The notes: generated from the sequence alone by a model not told the origin. Shown: positions 40,695 through 49,873, numbered from the stretch's first letter. The stretch is 64,000 nucleotides of DNA from Lentibacillus jeotgali (GCF_000224785.1 NZ_AGAV01000005.1:124001-188000), one strand, 5' to 3'. A program made the numbers and translations.

Positions 40695-41630
40695 ATGAGC
40701 AGGCAAATTGTCACCTCATCAGATATAGGCGGTATTACATCAGAGAAAGAAAACCAAACATCAATTGCGGTGGATCTGAAATCACTGTTTAAATTACCGG
40801 TGCTTATTGCTAATGCTGTACCGATATTTGCAGGATTTTGGCTTGCCGTCTATTTTACGGAAGCTTCTTTTGCAGCAAACTTTGGCATTTTCTTACTGAC
40901 GATAATTGGCAGTACGCTCGTGATGGGCGGAGCACTTGTCATTAATAACTGGTACGATGTCGATATTGATACTGTGATGGACAGGACAAAAACACGGCCG
41001 ACGGTTACCGGCAACATCGGGCTTCGGACCGTCCTGTGGATTGGACTTGGGACAAGCATTATTGGTTTAGTTATGTTGGCTTTTACGACACTTGAAGCCG
41101 TCATTTATGCGCTTATCGGCTGGTTCACTTATGTTGTGCTGTACACGATGTGGTCCAAGCGCCGTTATACCTTGAACACGGTCATCGGCAGCATTTCAGG
41201 TGCAGTGACACCGTTAATAGGCTGGGCTGCCCTTGCACCAGCATCTAATATTGTTCCAATTGTACTGGCACTGATTATTTTTATTTGGCAGATGCCGCAC
41301 ACATTTGCGATTGCCATCCGCAAGTACGATGAGTACAAAGCGGCTAACGTCGCGATGCTGCCAGTTATTTATGGCATGGCAATCACGAAACGTCAGATGG
41401 TAGTTTATATAGCATGTCTTTTGCCGTTGCCGTTTTATCTGTTTTCGCTTGGAACAGCATTTGTTGTTATTGCAACTCTGCTTAACGTTGGATATTTTGC
41501 CCTGGCGTTCAGCGGTCTGTTTGCCAAAGACACACGAAAATGGGCGGATAAAATGTTTATGGTATCGGTAAACTATTTAATGATTATTTTTGTCGCTGCC
41601 ATCATCGCCACGGGCCCATGGTTTGGATAA
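40695..41630 (+). CDS. ctaB: Heme O synthase (protoheme IX farnesyltransferase)
   Basis: A 311-residue UbiA-family membrane prenyltransferase that adds farnesyl to heme B. The first Asp-rich motif NNWYDVDIDTVMDRTKTRP is near 78-96; the second region YDEYKAANVAMLPVIYG is near 207. About nine spans. ATG 40695 has an AAAGGATGAAG site; upstream ATGs in frame (from 40656) lie within the hairpin repeat. No cta oxidase genes are adjacent, so this may be the stand-alone paralogue (ctaO-like). Confidence 0.88.
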   Translation: MSRQIVTSSDIGGITSEKENQTSIAVDLKSLFKLPVLIANAVPIFAGFWLAVYFTEASFAANFGIFLLTIIGSTLVMGGALVINNWYDVDIDTVMDRTKTRPTVTGNIGLRTVLWIGLGTSIIGLVMLAFTTLEAVIYALIGWFTYVVLYTMWSKRRYTLNTVIGSISGAVTPLIGWAALAPASNIVPIVLALIIFIWQMPHTFAIAIRKYDEYKAANVAMLPVIYGMAITKRQMVVYIACLLPLPFYLFSLGTAFVVIATLLNVGYFALAFSGLFAKDTRKWADKMFMVSVNYLMIIFVAAIIATGPWFG

Positions 41631-41697
41631 TGCTGAAAGATTAAGGCTCAGATAAATTGGGAATTAGTATAGTAAAACTATTCAGGAGGTAATCTTT

Positions 41698-41973
41698 ATG
41701 GCAGATATCAAAAAAGGTGACCACAAGTTTTATATCGGCGACGATGAGCAAAACCCGAAAGCAGAGATTACATTTAAGGAAATAGGCGAGCATGAGCTGA
41801 ATGTCGATCATACGTATGTTTCCGAAGAACTCCGCGGTGAGGGCATCGGCGGCAAGCTTGTTGAAAGAATGGTCGAACATGCACGCAGCGAAGGAAAGAA
41901 AATCGACCCGACATGCCCTTATACCAGGAAGAAAATAGAGGAAACATCTGAATACCACGACGTACTCGCCTAA
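41698..41973 (+). CDS. Small GNAT-like N-acetyltransferase (YidJ/YjdJ type)
   Basis: A 91-residue single-domain protein of the short GNAT group (Acetyltransf_CG). The acetyl-CoA motif is VSEELRGEGIGGKLVERMVEHAR near 41-63, and the family C-terminal TCPYTRKKIEE with a conserved Cys is near 72. Substrate unknown. RBS AGGAGG is 8 nt before ATG. Confidence 0.88.
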   Translation: MADIKKGDHKFYIGDDEQNPKAEITFKEIGEHELNVDHTYVSEELRGEGIGGKLVERMVEHARSEGKKIDPTCPYTRKKIEETSEYHDVLA

Positions 41974-42000
41974 TAAGATACCGTCCCATAGCATAATGTG

Positions 42001-42028
42001 CCAGGGTTACAATGCCCTGGTTTTTTTA
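42001..42028 (+). terminator. Rho-independent terminator after the small GNAT gene
   Basis: CCAGGG (42001-42006) pairs with CCCTGG (42015-42020), followed by TTTTTTT. Confidence 0.88.
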
Positions 42029-42067
42029 ATATAATTGAATATAAGCTAGGTGGAAGAGGTTCGGATC

Positions 42068-42712
42068 ATGCAAAAAGTGGCGAAGATCATTTATGAAAGT
42101 ATCATGATTTTGCTTGTGATGCTTACGATAATAACAATTTGGACAGATGATACGTATAACTCGACAATCAGTTGGATCGTATGGGCAGTGTTTTTTGCTG
42201 ATTTTACCGTCCGCTTTATTTTATCTGGTTCAAAGTGGGATTTTATCAAACATAATCCCTTTCTTATCATTGCTATCATCCCGTTTGATCAGTTTTTTCA
42301 GGTGGCCAGAATCGTACGGATTATCTATCTCTTCCGAATAAAAACAATCACAAAATATTATGTCGTGCCATTTGTCGAAAAGCTGACATTTCAATCGAAG
42401 TCACTGATCCTGTCCATTATCCTATTTTTGCTGCTTGCAGAAGCCGCTCTTATCTGGACAAATGAAGGATCTGTCGGGACTTATTTTGACGGGCTATTCG
42501 TTGTGTTAGGCTATTTGCTCTTTTTTGGTCACCGGGTTTTTGAGATAGATCAGTCCATTTCAGTCTGGACATTGACAGTGGTTTCAGTTATCGGCATTGC
42601 CATTCAGGGACTAGCGCTGCAGTGGGTGTTTAATCGAATTGAGCGTATTTATAAGCGGTTTAAAAATAAGCGTGGACCGCATTCGGACGAACGGGAGGAA
42701 GCCAAAAGTTAA
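42068..42712 (+). CDS. Voltage-sensor/ion-channel-like membrane protein
   Basis: A 214-residue protein with a voltage-sensor-like four-helix part: the fourth helix has spaced arginines (VARIVRIIYLFRI near 84-96). Two further hydrophobic segments frame a pore-like region (GTYFDGLFVVLGYLLFFGHR near 143-162), but the potassium selectivity filter (TVGYG) is missing. It ends with a basic-acidic tail. ATG 42068 has GAAGAGG at 8 nt; a GTG at 42050 is less likely. The ion conducted, if any, is unknown. Confidence 0.75.
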   Translation: MQKVAKIIYESIMILLVMLTIITIWTDDTYNSTISWIVWAVFFADFTVRFILSGSKWDFIKHNPFLIIAIIPFDQFFQVARIVRIIYLFRIKTITKYYVVPFVEKLTFQSKSLILSIILFLLLAEAALIWTNEGSVGTYFDGLFVVLGYLLFFGHRVFEIDQSISVWTLTVVSVIGIAIQGLALQWVFNRIERIYKRFKNKRGPHSDEREEAKS

Positions 42713-42836
42713 TCTATGGCGGTGCGCGATAGATGGACGAAGAATCGCTATAGTTTGCCCCATAATCGCTGCAGGTTCCTCAATAACCTCTATAACTTTT
42801 AAGTTATAATAGGATCTTCATAAATACACGATTGAT

Positions 42837-43694
42837 ATAAACTGCGACATAGTGAAAAATGTGTGCGCTTAAACACCGCTTCGGAAATACACTACGCACA
42901 CCTTAGGGCGGCTGGTGAGCCTCTGCGTGCTGGCGCACTGCGGGGTCACCTATGCCTCTGCTCCCGCAAGAGACTCAGCGTATTTCCTTCGCTAAGTTTT
43001 GTTTCACAGACCAAGATATTTTACGATGGCTAAAGACCGATTTCTCAACCATTAACCTAGCAGGAATATACTCACTTCCGTGGGCTCACCACGAACCTTC
43101 TTGCTTTCAAAAAACGCTCGCGTGGGTCTCGAAGGATCGCTGTCCCACAGAAGCCTCTCATATTCATTTTTGCTGCTTGAATGACTCACTTTTCTTCCGA
43201 TCGAAGTTTTGTGTTGTTCGATCGCATGAAGCGGGCACAAGGATGTGCGGCGCTCTGAACTTCGCGCGAGAGTGGCATGAAATCGCGCGACACTCCTTGG
43301 ATTTCGCGCGAGAGTGGCATAAAATCGCGCGACACTCTCTTGGTTTCGCGCGAGGGTGACATGAAATCGCGCGACACTCTTGGTTTCGCGCGAGGGTGGC
43401 ATAAAATCACGCGACATTCCTTGGATTTCGCGCGAGAGGACTCCTCGTACTCAGATGTCGTGAACAAAATACACTGCGCTAACGTGGCGTTGATTGGAGC
43501 GAAGGGCAGGAGACTCCTGCGGGAAAGCGGGCGGCTGAAGATCTGAGCAGGGAGCGGGTTTTGCTTCCGAGGAAGCTGAAGCGTTGTCCTAAGGTGTGCG
43601 ACTGCCAAGCAGCGGAAATCAAACGCTGCAATAGCGAAGTGCATTTCCGAAGCGATGTTATTCCACTCAACTCTGTCTTTACGTCGCAGTTTAT
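42837..43694. repeat. Inverted-end element copy 2 (about 858 bp, composite)
   Basis: ATAAACTGCGACATA (42837-42851) and TACGTCGCAGTTTAT (43680-43694) are 15-bp inverted ends with one mismatch. Inside are one GC-rich core like that of copy 1 (42902-42990, with GCACTGCGGGGT), a middle part shared with copy 3, the TCGCGCGA array, and a second GC-rich block (43500-43660). ORFs across it (135, 121, 190, 89 aa) follow the repeats on both strands, lack ribosome sites and are not accepted as genes. Just before it, TATAACTT/AAGTTATA (42791-42808) is a perfect short palindrome. No gene is seen from 42713 to 43785. Confidence 0.8.
43260..43440. repeat. Tandem array of ~41-bp units with TCGCGCGA palindromes
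   Basis: Four full units and one partial: TTTCGCGCGAGAGTGGCAT, then AAATCGCGCGACACTC, then a TTGG-type joint. Each unit holds two TCGCGCGA palindromes about 20 bp apart; eight are intact and one is changed (TCACGCGA). The array ends in GAGGACTCCTCGTACTCAG, as in copy 3. It lies within the larger element. Confidence 0.88.
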
Positions 43695-43740
43695 GCATTT
43701 CGGTCAAAAAACAACAAACTGTTAGAAAGAAAACCCATGT

Positions 43741-43770
43741 AAAAAGATCTGCCGTCAATGGCAGATCTTT
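43741..43770 (-). terminator. Terminator of the P1 peptidase gene
   Basis: On the minus strand AAAGATCTGCC, loop ATTGAC, GGCAGATCTTT, then TTTACATGG. It lies 16 bp beyond the peptidase stop codon. Confidence 0.85.
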
Positions 43771-43785
43771 GCATCTAATAGCCCA

Positions 43786-44763
43786 TCACCACAGCGGAGC
43801 TTTCTCGACCACGCGTCCTTTCCGTCCTCTCGTTGTTTCAGCCTGGCGGAGTGAATTGATGACGGCTTCTTCTGTCGTCTCGACGACAGCCTGGAAAAGT
43901 CTGTTCATGACAGGATGGTCGTCACGGAGAAATGTTTCATTTTCCACAGCGGATCCACTGTTATGGTCAAATAAATTGGCAGTTGAAAATGCAATGGCGA
44001 TATCACCGCTCCCATGGCCAATATAGCTGCCGGTTCGCCCTAATCCGGCTGCAGTACGATTGGCAAGACGTTTCAGCTGCCGGTCGTAAAGCGGTGCGTC
44101 GGTTGCAATCACCATCATAATTGATCCATCAGGTGTATTCATATGAATCCTATTGAAATCGGCGAATAGTGCATGTTCCCGTTTGCCGAAATTGCTGTTC
44201 ACCAGACATCCGACTGTATAGCCTCTCACCATCCGTGATGATGCCCCGATTCCACCTTTATAACCGTAGCAGACCATCCCTTTTCCTGCCCCGATGGCAC
44301 CTTCTTCAATCGTCTCCCCGGATGCACGTTCAATTGCCTCTACCGCATGTTCCGGTTTGACAGCCCGAAGACGCATTGAATTCAAATAGCTGTCATTGCA
44401 CTCGCCAACGACGATATTGATTGAGCTTGCTGTATCGCCGATTTCCGGATTTTCACCAAGCATATATTGAAGCGTTCCCTGCAAGACAGGACCAATACTG
44501 AACGTGTTTGTCAGCATAATGGGTGATTCCAGCAGACCTAGCTCGTCAATTTGAACAAGGCCGGCTGTTTTTCCATATCCGTTAATGACAGAGTTTGCGG
44601 CCCGGACCTTGTTTCGGAAAAGGCTTTTACTATGAGGTAGTATAGCAGTGATCCCGGTGCAAATGGTATCCTTTTCATTGATTTCTTCATAGAGCGTTAC
44701 ATGACCGACTTTTACTTCCGCCACATCAGTAATGCAATTATTTCTCCCTTTTCGCAGCTGCAT
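43786..44763 (-). CDS. P1 family peptidase (DmpA/BapA-type aminopeptidase)
   Basis: A 325-residue member of the P1/DmpA family, self-processing N-terminal nucleophile hydrolases that cleave N-terminal residues or beta-peptides. The likely cleavage site and nucleophile Ser are in GCLVNSNFG near 186-194. Other family segments: ITDVAEVKVGHVTL near the N-terminus, GAIGAGKGMVCYGYKGGIG near 155-173 and GSGDIAIAFST near 251. The ribosome site AAGGGGT precedes ATG 44763. No signal peptide, so probably cytosolic. Substrate unknown. Confidence 0.87.
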   Translation of the reverse strand: MQLRKGRNNCITDVAEVKVGHVTLYEEINEKDTICTGITAILPHSKSLFRNKVRAANSVINGYGKTAGLVQIDELGLLESPIMLTNTFSIGPVLQGTLQYMLGENPEIGDTASSINIVVGECNDSYLNSMRLRAVKPEHAVEAIERASGETIEEGAIGAGKGMVCYGYKGGIGASSRMVRGYTVGCLVNSNFGKREHALFADFNRIHMNTPDGSIMMVIATDAPLYDRQLKRLANRTAAGLGRTGSYIGHGSGDIAIAFSTANLFDHNSGSAVENETFLRDDHPVMNRLFQAVVETTEEAVINSLRQAETTRGRKGRVVEKAPLW

Positions 44764-45111
44764 AGATGTACCCCTTCATATAATAGATTTAGTAGCATTA
44801 TAGCAGACTGTTTCCGGTCTGAATAATATAGGTTTTTTCACATAATTGTTTTTTAGTGAATTTGAAATGATTGAAGGACATACGATGGTATCAGATTGGG
44901 TTTTCGAAAAGGTTGTTTACATAATGACAAGTATTTTTTAGGCCCGGTTTTATATATTTGCTGTCTGGAGTCTGGGACAAGCCATATGATTATTTATCGC
45001 CATATACGGATGTGGCGCTGTATGGTTATATGGTGATCTTATGATTTTTGATTCTTATATCTATCACAAGTTTGGTTGATTTTCTCTATAACAAAAAAAG
45101 AAGGTGAAATC
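44764..45111. other. Divergent intergenic region without a gene
   Basis: AT-rich gap between the leftward P1 peptidase and rightward ccdA. On the minus strand a TATAAT-like hexamer lies about 35 bp before the peptidase start. On the plus strand only short frames without ribosome sites are seen. Confidence 0.5.
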
Positions 45112-45855
45112 ATGACAGCCGCTTCAAATTTAACGATTTGGCTGGCATTTGGAGCAGGTATTCTTTCATTCCTGTCCCCTTGCACATTGCCGATTTTCCC
45201 GGCGTATTTATCCTATATTACCGGTATGAGTGTGAAGGAACTGAAAGAAAATCAAGATATCAGGATACGCAGTAAACTGCTGATTCATTCCGTTTTTTTC
45301 CTGTTGGGAGTCTCTACTGTGTTTCTTGGCCTAGGTGTCGGTATTTCCTTTTTAGGTCAGTGGATTCAGGGGATGCTGACAGGCGATTCAGGTTTATTCA
45401 TTCAGCGTATTGCCGGTATTTTCATAATTGGGATGGGCCTCTTTGTAGCAGGCTTGCTTAATATCTCATCCTTTATGAAGGAAAAAAGGATGCAATTTGC
45501 ACGTAAACCAGCGGGCTATTTAGGGACGATTTTTGTCGGCGTGGGATTTGCCGCAGGATGGACCCCCTGCATCGGGCCGATTTTTGCGTCTATATTGGCT
45601 GTGGCAGCAAGCAACCCGACACAGGGAACGATTTATACCACTATGTATATAATCGGCTTCGCACTGCCTTTTCTCATATTGACATTTTTCCTTGGGTCGA
45701 CACATTTGATTCTCCGTTACAGCCAGAAAATCATGAAAGCAGGCGGAGCGGTTATGATTTTTATGGGCATTTTGCTGTTTACAGGCCAAATGACACGGAT
45801 CTCACAGGTGTTGCTCAAGCTTGTAGAAGATACATGGCTTTCTAATCTGGGTTAA
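45112..45855 (+). CDS. ccdA: Cytochrome c biogenesis protein CcdA
   Basis: A 247-residue DsbD-like membrane protein with six spans that carries reducing power from cytosolic thioredoxin across the membrane. The redox cysteines are in SFLSPCTLPIFPAYLSY (near 25) and GWTPCIGPIFAS (near 151). ATG 45112 has GAAGGTGAAAT upstream; the frame from 45076 has no site. It pairs with the next gene, its probable partner, 15 bp downstream. Confidence 0.92.
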   Translation: MTAASNLTIWLAFGAGILSFLSPCTLPIFPAYLSYITGMSVKELKENQDIRIRSKLLIHSVFFLLGVSTVFLGLGVGISFLGQWIQGMLTGDSGLFIQRIAGIFIIGMGLFVAGLLNISSFMKEKRMQFARKPAGYLGTIFVGVGFAAGWTPCIGPIFASILAVAASNPTQGTIYTTMYIIGFALPFLILTFFLGSTHLILRYSQKIMKAGGAVMIFMGILLFTGQMTRISQVLLKLVEDTWLSNLG

Positions 45856-45870
45856 AGGGAGGTTTTAGAT

Positions 45871-46470
45871 ATGAAAAAAATAGTGATTATTGTTGTTTTA
45901 ACAGGAATGTTTGCATGGGCCGTTTATGATCTGACTGCCGATTCACGGGGGGAACAGTCGATTGATGAGAATAATTTTACGGTTGCGGAAAACACAGCAG
46001 ATCAGGAGAAAAGCGATAAACTGAATGAAGACTCCGGCTCAGATGAAACAGGTCTGGAAGTTGGTGATATGGCACCTGATTTTAAGTTGGAAACGCTTGA
46101 AGGGGAAGAGGTTTCTTTGTCCGACTATCGCGGTCAGCGGGTGGTGGTGAATTTCTGGGCAACCTGGTGTCGGCCATGCCGCGCTGAAATGCCGGACATG
46201 CAGAAGTTTTATGAGGATAAAGATGTTGAAATTTTAGCAGTTAATTTAACCAGTTCGGAAAGCAGCCAAAGTGGTATTCAGGATTTTGTTGATGCATATC
46301 AACTGACATTTCCGGTCTTAATGGATAAGAATTCGGAGGTAGCCAACCAGTATCAAATAAAGCCAATACCGTCATCCTTTATGATTGACTCCAGTGGAAG
46401 AATTCAGTTTAAGGCATTGGGAGCCATGAACTATGAGCTGATGGTACAGGAGTTTGAAAAGATGCCATAA
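45871..46470 (+). CDS. Membrane-anchored thioredoxin-like protein (ResA/TlpA family)
   Basis: A 199-residue extracytoplasmic thiol-disulfide protein. An N-terminal membrane anchor (about 4-24) is followed by an unusually long acidic linker (about 30-65) and a thioredoxin fold with active site ATWCRPCRAEMPD near 94-106 and a cis-Pro (KPIPSSFMID near 170). It is in an operon with ccdA, which would keep it reduced; roles in cytochrome c maturation (ResA) or spore envelope (StoA) are both possible. Confidence 0.88.
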   Translation: MKKIVIIVVLTGMFAWAVYDLTADSRGEQSIDENNFTVAENTADQEKSDKLNEDSGSDETGLEVGDMAPDFKLETLEGEEVSLSDYRGQRVVVNFWATWCRPCRAEMPDMQKFYEDKDVEILAVNLTSSESSQSGIQDFVDAYQLTFPVLMDKNSEVANQYQIKPIPSSFMIDSSGRIQFKALGAMNYELMVQEFEKMP

Positions 46471-46491
46471 TTATTCTGCTGGCGTGAAAGA

Positions 46492-46517
46492 TTTCCCTTT
46501 ATTTTTATAAAGGGAAA
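46492..46517. terminator. Perfect hairpin after the ResA-like gene
   Basis: TTTCCCTTTAT (46492-46502) pairs with ATAAAGGGAAA (46507-46517) around TTTT. It lies 21 bp past the stop. No T-run follows on the plus strand, so termination strength is uncertain. Confidence 0.5.
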
Positions 46518-46529
46518 AAAACAGGATGA

Positions 46530-46564
46530 TTGTATTCTACTGCTGGCAGGTGCTATACTATAAT
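46530..46564 (+). promoter_or_regulatory. Promoter of the riboflavin operon
   Basis: TTGTAT (46530-46535) and TATACT (46554-46559), overlapped by TATAAT (46559-46564), precede the FMN aptamer. Confidence 0.6.
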
Positions 46565-46587
46565 AAATTTAAAATATGAATGCTTAA

Positions 46588-46733
46588 TATTCCTTCGGGG
46601 TCGGGTGAAATTCCCAATCGGCGGTGATGAAGCACAGCTTCCGAGTCCGCTACCCGTGCGGTTTTCCAACCAAGCGGTGGATCCGGTGAAACTCCGGAAC
46701 CGACAGTGACAGTCTGGATGGGAGAAGGAATTT
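46588..46733 (+). promoter_or_regulatory. FMN riboswitch (RFN element)
   Basis: The outer stem is ATTCCTTC with GAAGGAAT. Conserved blocks in order are GGGGTCGGGTGAAATTCCCAA, GGCGGTGATGAAGC, CCGTGCGGT, GCGGTGGATCCGGTGAAACT and CCGACAGTGACAGTCTGGATG. This is the six-arm FMN aptamer upstream of rib operons. FMN binding should favour the terminator at 46846. Confidence 0.96.
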
Positions 46734-46845
46734 TTACGGATCGTTTACATAGGTCAAGTGTATGCAATTGATGTTTTCGATTGCGATAAGCTTGGCTGAA
46801 TTGCCTAATAGTCATAAACGATACGATAAAATTCTGCCCTTGTAG

Positions 46846-46873
46846 CCTCTGAAGCGAATTCAGGGGTTTTTTT
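46846..46873 (+). terminator. Riboswitch-controlled terminator of the rib leader
   Basis: CCTCTGAA (46846-46853) pairs with TTCAGGGG (46859-46866, one G-T pair), followed by TTTTTTT. It stands between the FMN aptamer and ribD. Confidence 0.88.
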
Positions 46874-46934
46874 AGTATTTAAATTGAAAGAGAAGCCGAA
46901 TGAATCCCCGATTGTTTCATAAGGAGGAGTAACC

Positions 46935-48044
46935 ATGAACGATGAACACTATATGCAAATGGCGCTTAACCTGGCCAGCAGTGTTTCAGGCCAAACAGGT
47001 CCGAATCCGCCGGTTGGCGCGGTTGTAGTTAAGAATGGCGAAATCTTAGGAGTAGGTGCGCACTTGAAGGCAGGGGGGCCGCATGCGGAAGTTCATGCGC
47101 TCCAAATGGCCGGCGACAAAGCAAAGGGTGCAACAATTTATGTCACGCTTGAGCCGTGCAGCCATTATGGTAAAACACCGCCATGTGCTGACTTGATCAT
47201 AGAAATGGGATTAAGCCGGGCGGTTATTGCCATAAAGGATCCGAATGAAAAAGTCGCGGGGCGCGGGATAGAAAAGTTAGAAGCAGCAGGTGTCGATGTT
47301 GAGTTGGGTGTGCTGCAAAAAGAGGCGGCAGCGGTTAATAAGTTTTTTTTCCACTACATCCGGACCAAAACGCCGTATGTAACAATGAAGTCTGCTGTCA
47401 GCCTGGATGGTAAAACCGCAACACATACGGGTGACAGCAAATGGGTGACCGGTGAGGCGGCAAGGCGCGATGTCCACCAATATCGTCATATCCATGATGC
47501 GATTCTGGCGGGTGTGAAGACGATTCTTGCTGATAACCCAAGTTTGACAGTACGTATTCCGAATGGCGGTAAAAATCCGCTGCGCATCATTCTTGACAGT
47601 GACCTGCGCACGCCGACGGATGCAAATGTCGTAAATGATCAACAAGCTGATACATGGATTTTCACTAAAGAGCATATCAGAGAAGAGAAAATGGAACCGT
47701 TTAAGGAAAAAAGCGGTGTGAGCATCATTCCGCTTGACTCACTGGATTCTGTCACTGTGCTTAACTATTTGGGAAGCAGGAAGATCATGTCATTGTTCGT
47801 TGAAGGCGGTTCTGCAGTTAACGGGTCTTTTCTGGAAAGCGGAAAAATCAATCAGCTTGTGCAGTATATGGCACCTAAACTAATTGGCGGAAAAGACGCG
47901 CCTTCGTCTATCGCGGGCAACGGCTTTAGGCATATGACAGAAACACTGCCGCTGGATATCACAAACGTGGAAATGATCGGAGAGGACATTAAAGTCATAG
48001 CAGAACCGCAAAAGGGTGATACAGATGTTTACGGGGATTATTGA
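46935..48044 (+). CDS. ribD: Riboflavin biosynthesis deaminase/reductase RibD
   Basis: A 369-residue bifunctional enzyme. The N-terminal deaminase has the zinc motifs HAEVHAL (near 50) and PCSHYGKTPPC (near 75-85); the C-terminal reductase includes SLDGKTATHTGDSKWVTG near 157 and FVEGGSAVNGSFL near 291. AAGGAGGAG precedes ATG. It overlaps the start of ribE. Confidence 0.96.
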   Translation: MNDEHYMQMALNLASSVSGQTGPNPPVGAVVVKNGEILGVGAHLKAGGPHAEVHALQMAGDKAKGATIYVTLEPCSHYGKTPPCADLIIEMGLSRAVIAIKDPNEKVAGRGIEKLEAAGVDVELGVLQKEAAAVNKFFFHYIRTKTPYVTMKSAVSLDGKTATHTGDSKWVTGEAARRDVHQYRHIHDAILAGVKTILADNPSLTVRIPNGGKNPLRIILDSDLRTPTDANVVNDQQADTWIFTKEHIREEKMEPFKEKSGVSIIPLDSLDSVTVLNYLGSRKIMSLFVEGGSAVNGSFLESGKINQLVQYMAPKLIGGKDAPSSIAGNGFRHMTETLPLDITNVEMIGEDIKVIAEPQKGDTDVYGDY

Positions 48045-48615
48045 AGAAAAGGGCACGACCAAACAAATAAAACAAGTATCCGAGAAATCAATTCAAATGA
48101 CAATCGGATCGTCAAGAGTCTTGAAAGATATTCAAATTGGTGACAGTGTTTCAGTCAATGGTATCTGTCTGACCGTAACGAACTTTACAGATACCAGTTT
48201 TCAGGTGGATATCATGCCGGAAACGGTGAAAGCAACTTCCCTCGGGCTGCTTGTGGAAGGATCGCATGTGAACCTTGAGCGTTCGATGCCAGCAAATGGC
48301 AGGTTTGGCGGGCATTTTGTCTCCGGTCATGTGGATGGGACCGGAACGATTGTCCGAAAAGAAAAACAGGAAAATGCGATATATTATGATGTGGAAATTC
48401 CGGAAGAACTGGTCATTTACTTTATCATGAAAGGATCTGTTGCAGTCGATGGTGTCAGTCTGACAGTTTTCGCCATCAGTGGCAGCACGTTTACGATATC
48501 ACTTATCCCTCATACAGTGTTCGAGACAGTATTGGGCGATAAAGGCGAGAAGGACATCGTCAATATTGAATGTGACATGCTGGCTAAACATGTAAAAAAT
48601 ATACTCAGCCAGTAG
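48025..48615 (+). CDS. ribE: Riboflavin synthase alpha chain RibE
   Basis: A 196-residue trimeric enzyme forming riboflavin from two lumazines, built of two similar barrels, each with a copy of the VNGICLTV / VDGVSLTV motif (near 46 and 144). The N-terminus [10 protein letters not shown] is typical. ATG 48025 is chosen over the in-frame GTG 48016, which lies within the AAAGGGTGAT ribosome site. Confidence 0.95.
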   Translation: MFTGIIEEKGTTKQIKQVSEKSIQMTIGSSRVLKDIQIGDSVSVNGICLTVTNFTDTSFQVDIMPETVKATSLGLLVEGSHVNLERSMPANGRFGGHFVSGHVDGTGTIVRKEKQENAIYYDVEIPEELVIYFIMKGSVAVDGVSLTVFAISGSTFTISLIPHTVFETVLGDKGEKDIVNIECDMLAKHVKNILSQ

Positions 48616-48656
48616 CATCATGTAAATTGATTCCAAAAACAAAGGAAGTGGACAAC

Positions 48657-49859
48657 GTGTTTCATACAATTGATGAAGCGATAAACGATTTGAAAGCAGG
48701 AAAACCGGTGATTGTGGTTGATGATGAAGACCGGGAAAATGAAGGTGACCTGGTGGCATTGTCGGAAAAAGCGACACCGGACGTAATCAATTTTATGATT
48801 ACCTATGGAAAGGGTCTTGTGTGTACATCCATTAAATCGGATTTAGCCGGGAAACTAAAATTGCCATTGATGACGAGTCAGAGTAGTGACCCGTTCAGAA
48901 CAGCATTCACTGTCAGCATCGACCACAACGATACAACAACGGGTATTAGCACAGATGAGCGTTCGAAAACAATCCGGGCACTGCTTGATCCGAATGTTAA
49001 TGCGGAAGATTTTAAGCAGCCCGGCCATGTTTTCCCGCTGATCGCCAAAGATGGTGGCGTTTTAACACGACAGGGTCACACAGAAGCTTCCATCGATCTG
49101 GCAGATTTAAGCGGTGCCTTCCCGTCAGGCGTCATTTGTGAAATTATCAAAGACGATGGCACAATGGCCCGGGTACCGGATTTACGTAAAATGGCTGATG
49201 AATTTGGTCTGAAGCTTATATCGATTGCAGATCTGGTTTCTTACCGGAAGCAGCATGAAATTCATGTCAGCCGGGCTGTAAAAACGACACTGCCGACCGA
49301 TTTTGGTACGTTTACCGTGTATGGTTACACGAATGATTTAGATGATAAAGAACACATTGCACTCGTGAAAGGTAATGTTCATGAAAAAGAGACTGTATTG
49401 GCCAGGGTGCATTCTGAATGCCTGACAGGTGATGTGTTTAGTTCCCATCGCTGTGATTGCGGGCCGCAGCTGTATGAGGCTTTAAATAAAATTAATGAAG
49501 CAGGCGCCGGTGTATTAGTATACATGCGTCAGGAAGGGCGCGGAATCGGGCTGCTTAACAAACTGCGTGCCTATCAGCTGCAGGATTCCGGAATGGATAC
49601 AGTTGAAGCGAATGAACAGCTTGGATTTGCTCCGGATATGCGCGAATATGATATCAGCGCTCAAATTTTGAAGGATATCGGCTCAGAAAAAGTAAATCTT
49701 TTGACGAATAACCCTGAAAAAATGCGGGGGCTTCAGTCTCACGGCATTCAAATCGATGCACGTGTACCGATCGAGACGGGTTCAACGGCGGAGAATGAAC
49801 GCTACATGCACACCAAATCTCAAAAGATGGGGCATTTATTCAGTTTTCATCATAACTAA
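48657..49859 (+). CDS. ribBA: Bifunctional DHBP synthase/GTP cyclohydrolase II RibBA
   Basis: A 400-residue fusion. The N-terminal DHBP synthase has [13 protein letters not shown] near 21-33 and [12 protein letters not shown] near 138; the C-terminal GTP cyclohydrolase II has the zinc cysteines in [18 protein letters not shown] near 253-270 and [13 protein letters not shown] near 290. GTG 48657 has AAAGGAAGTGG at a good distance; the frame open from 48627 starts before that site. Confidence 0.95.
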   Translation: MFHTIDEAINDLKAGKPVIVVDDEDRENEGDLVALSEKATPDVINFMITYGKGLVCTSIKSDLAGKLKLPLMTSQSSDPFRTAFTVSIDHNDTTTGISTDERSKTIRALLDPNVNAEDFKQPGHVFPLIAKDGGVLTRQGHTEASIDLADLSGAFPSGVICEIIKDDGTMARVPDLRKMADEFGLKLISIADLVSYRKQHEIHVSRAVKTTLPTDFGTFTVYGYTNDLDDKEHIALVKGNVHEKETVLARVHSECLTGDVFSSHRCDCGPQLYEALNKINEAGAGVLVYMRQEGRGIGLLNKLRAYQLQDSGMDTVEANEQLGFAPDMREYDISAQILKDIGSEKVNLLTNNPEKMRGLQSHGIQIDARVPIETGSTAENERYMHTKSQKMGHLFSFHHN

Positions 49860-49873
49860 AGGAGATGATCAAT

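Noticed and set aside
42713-42836. Possible small RNA or terminator around TATAACTT/AAGTTATA
   Set aside because: Short AT-only stem with 2-nt loop and no T-run; too little to call.
43260-43440. CRISPR array
   Set aside because: The ~41-bp periodicity comes from whole-unit tandem repeats; there are no unique spacers and no cas genes.
43186-43758. 190-residue minus-strand frame (and 121, 135, 89-residue frames) in the 43-kb element
   Set aside because: The frames follow the TCGCGCGA repeats on both strands, with repeated SRDFMPLSRE / FAREWHKIARHS text. No ribosome sites; repeat artefacts.
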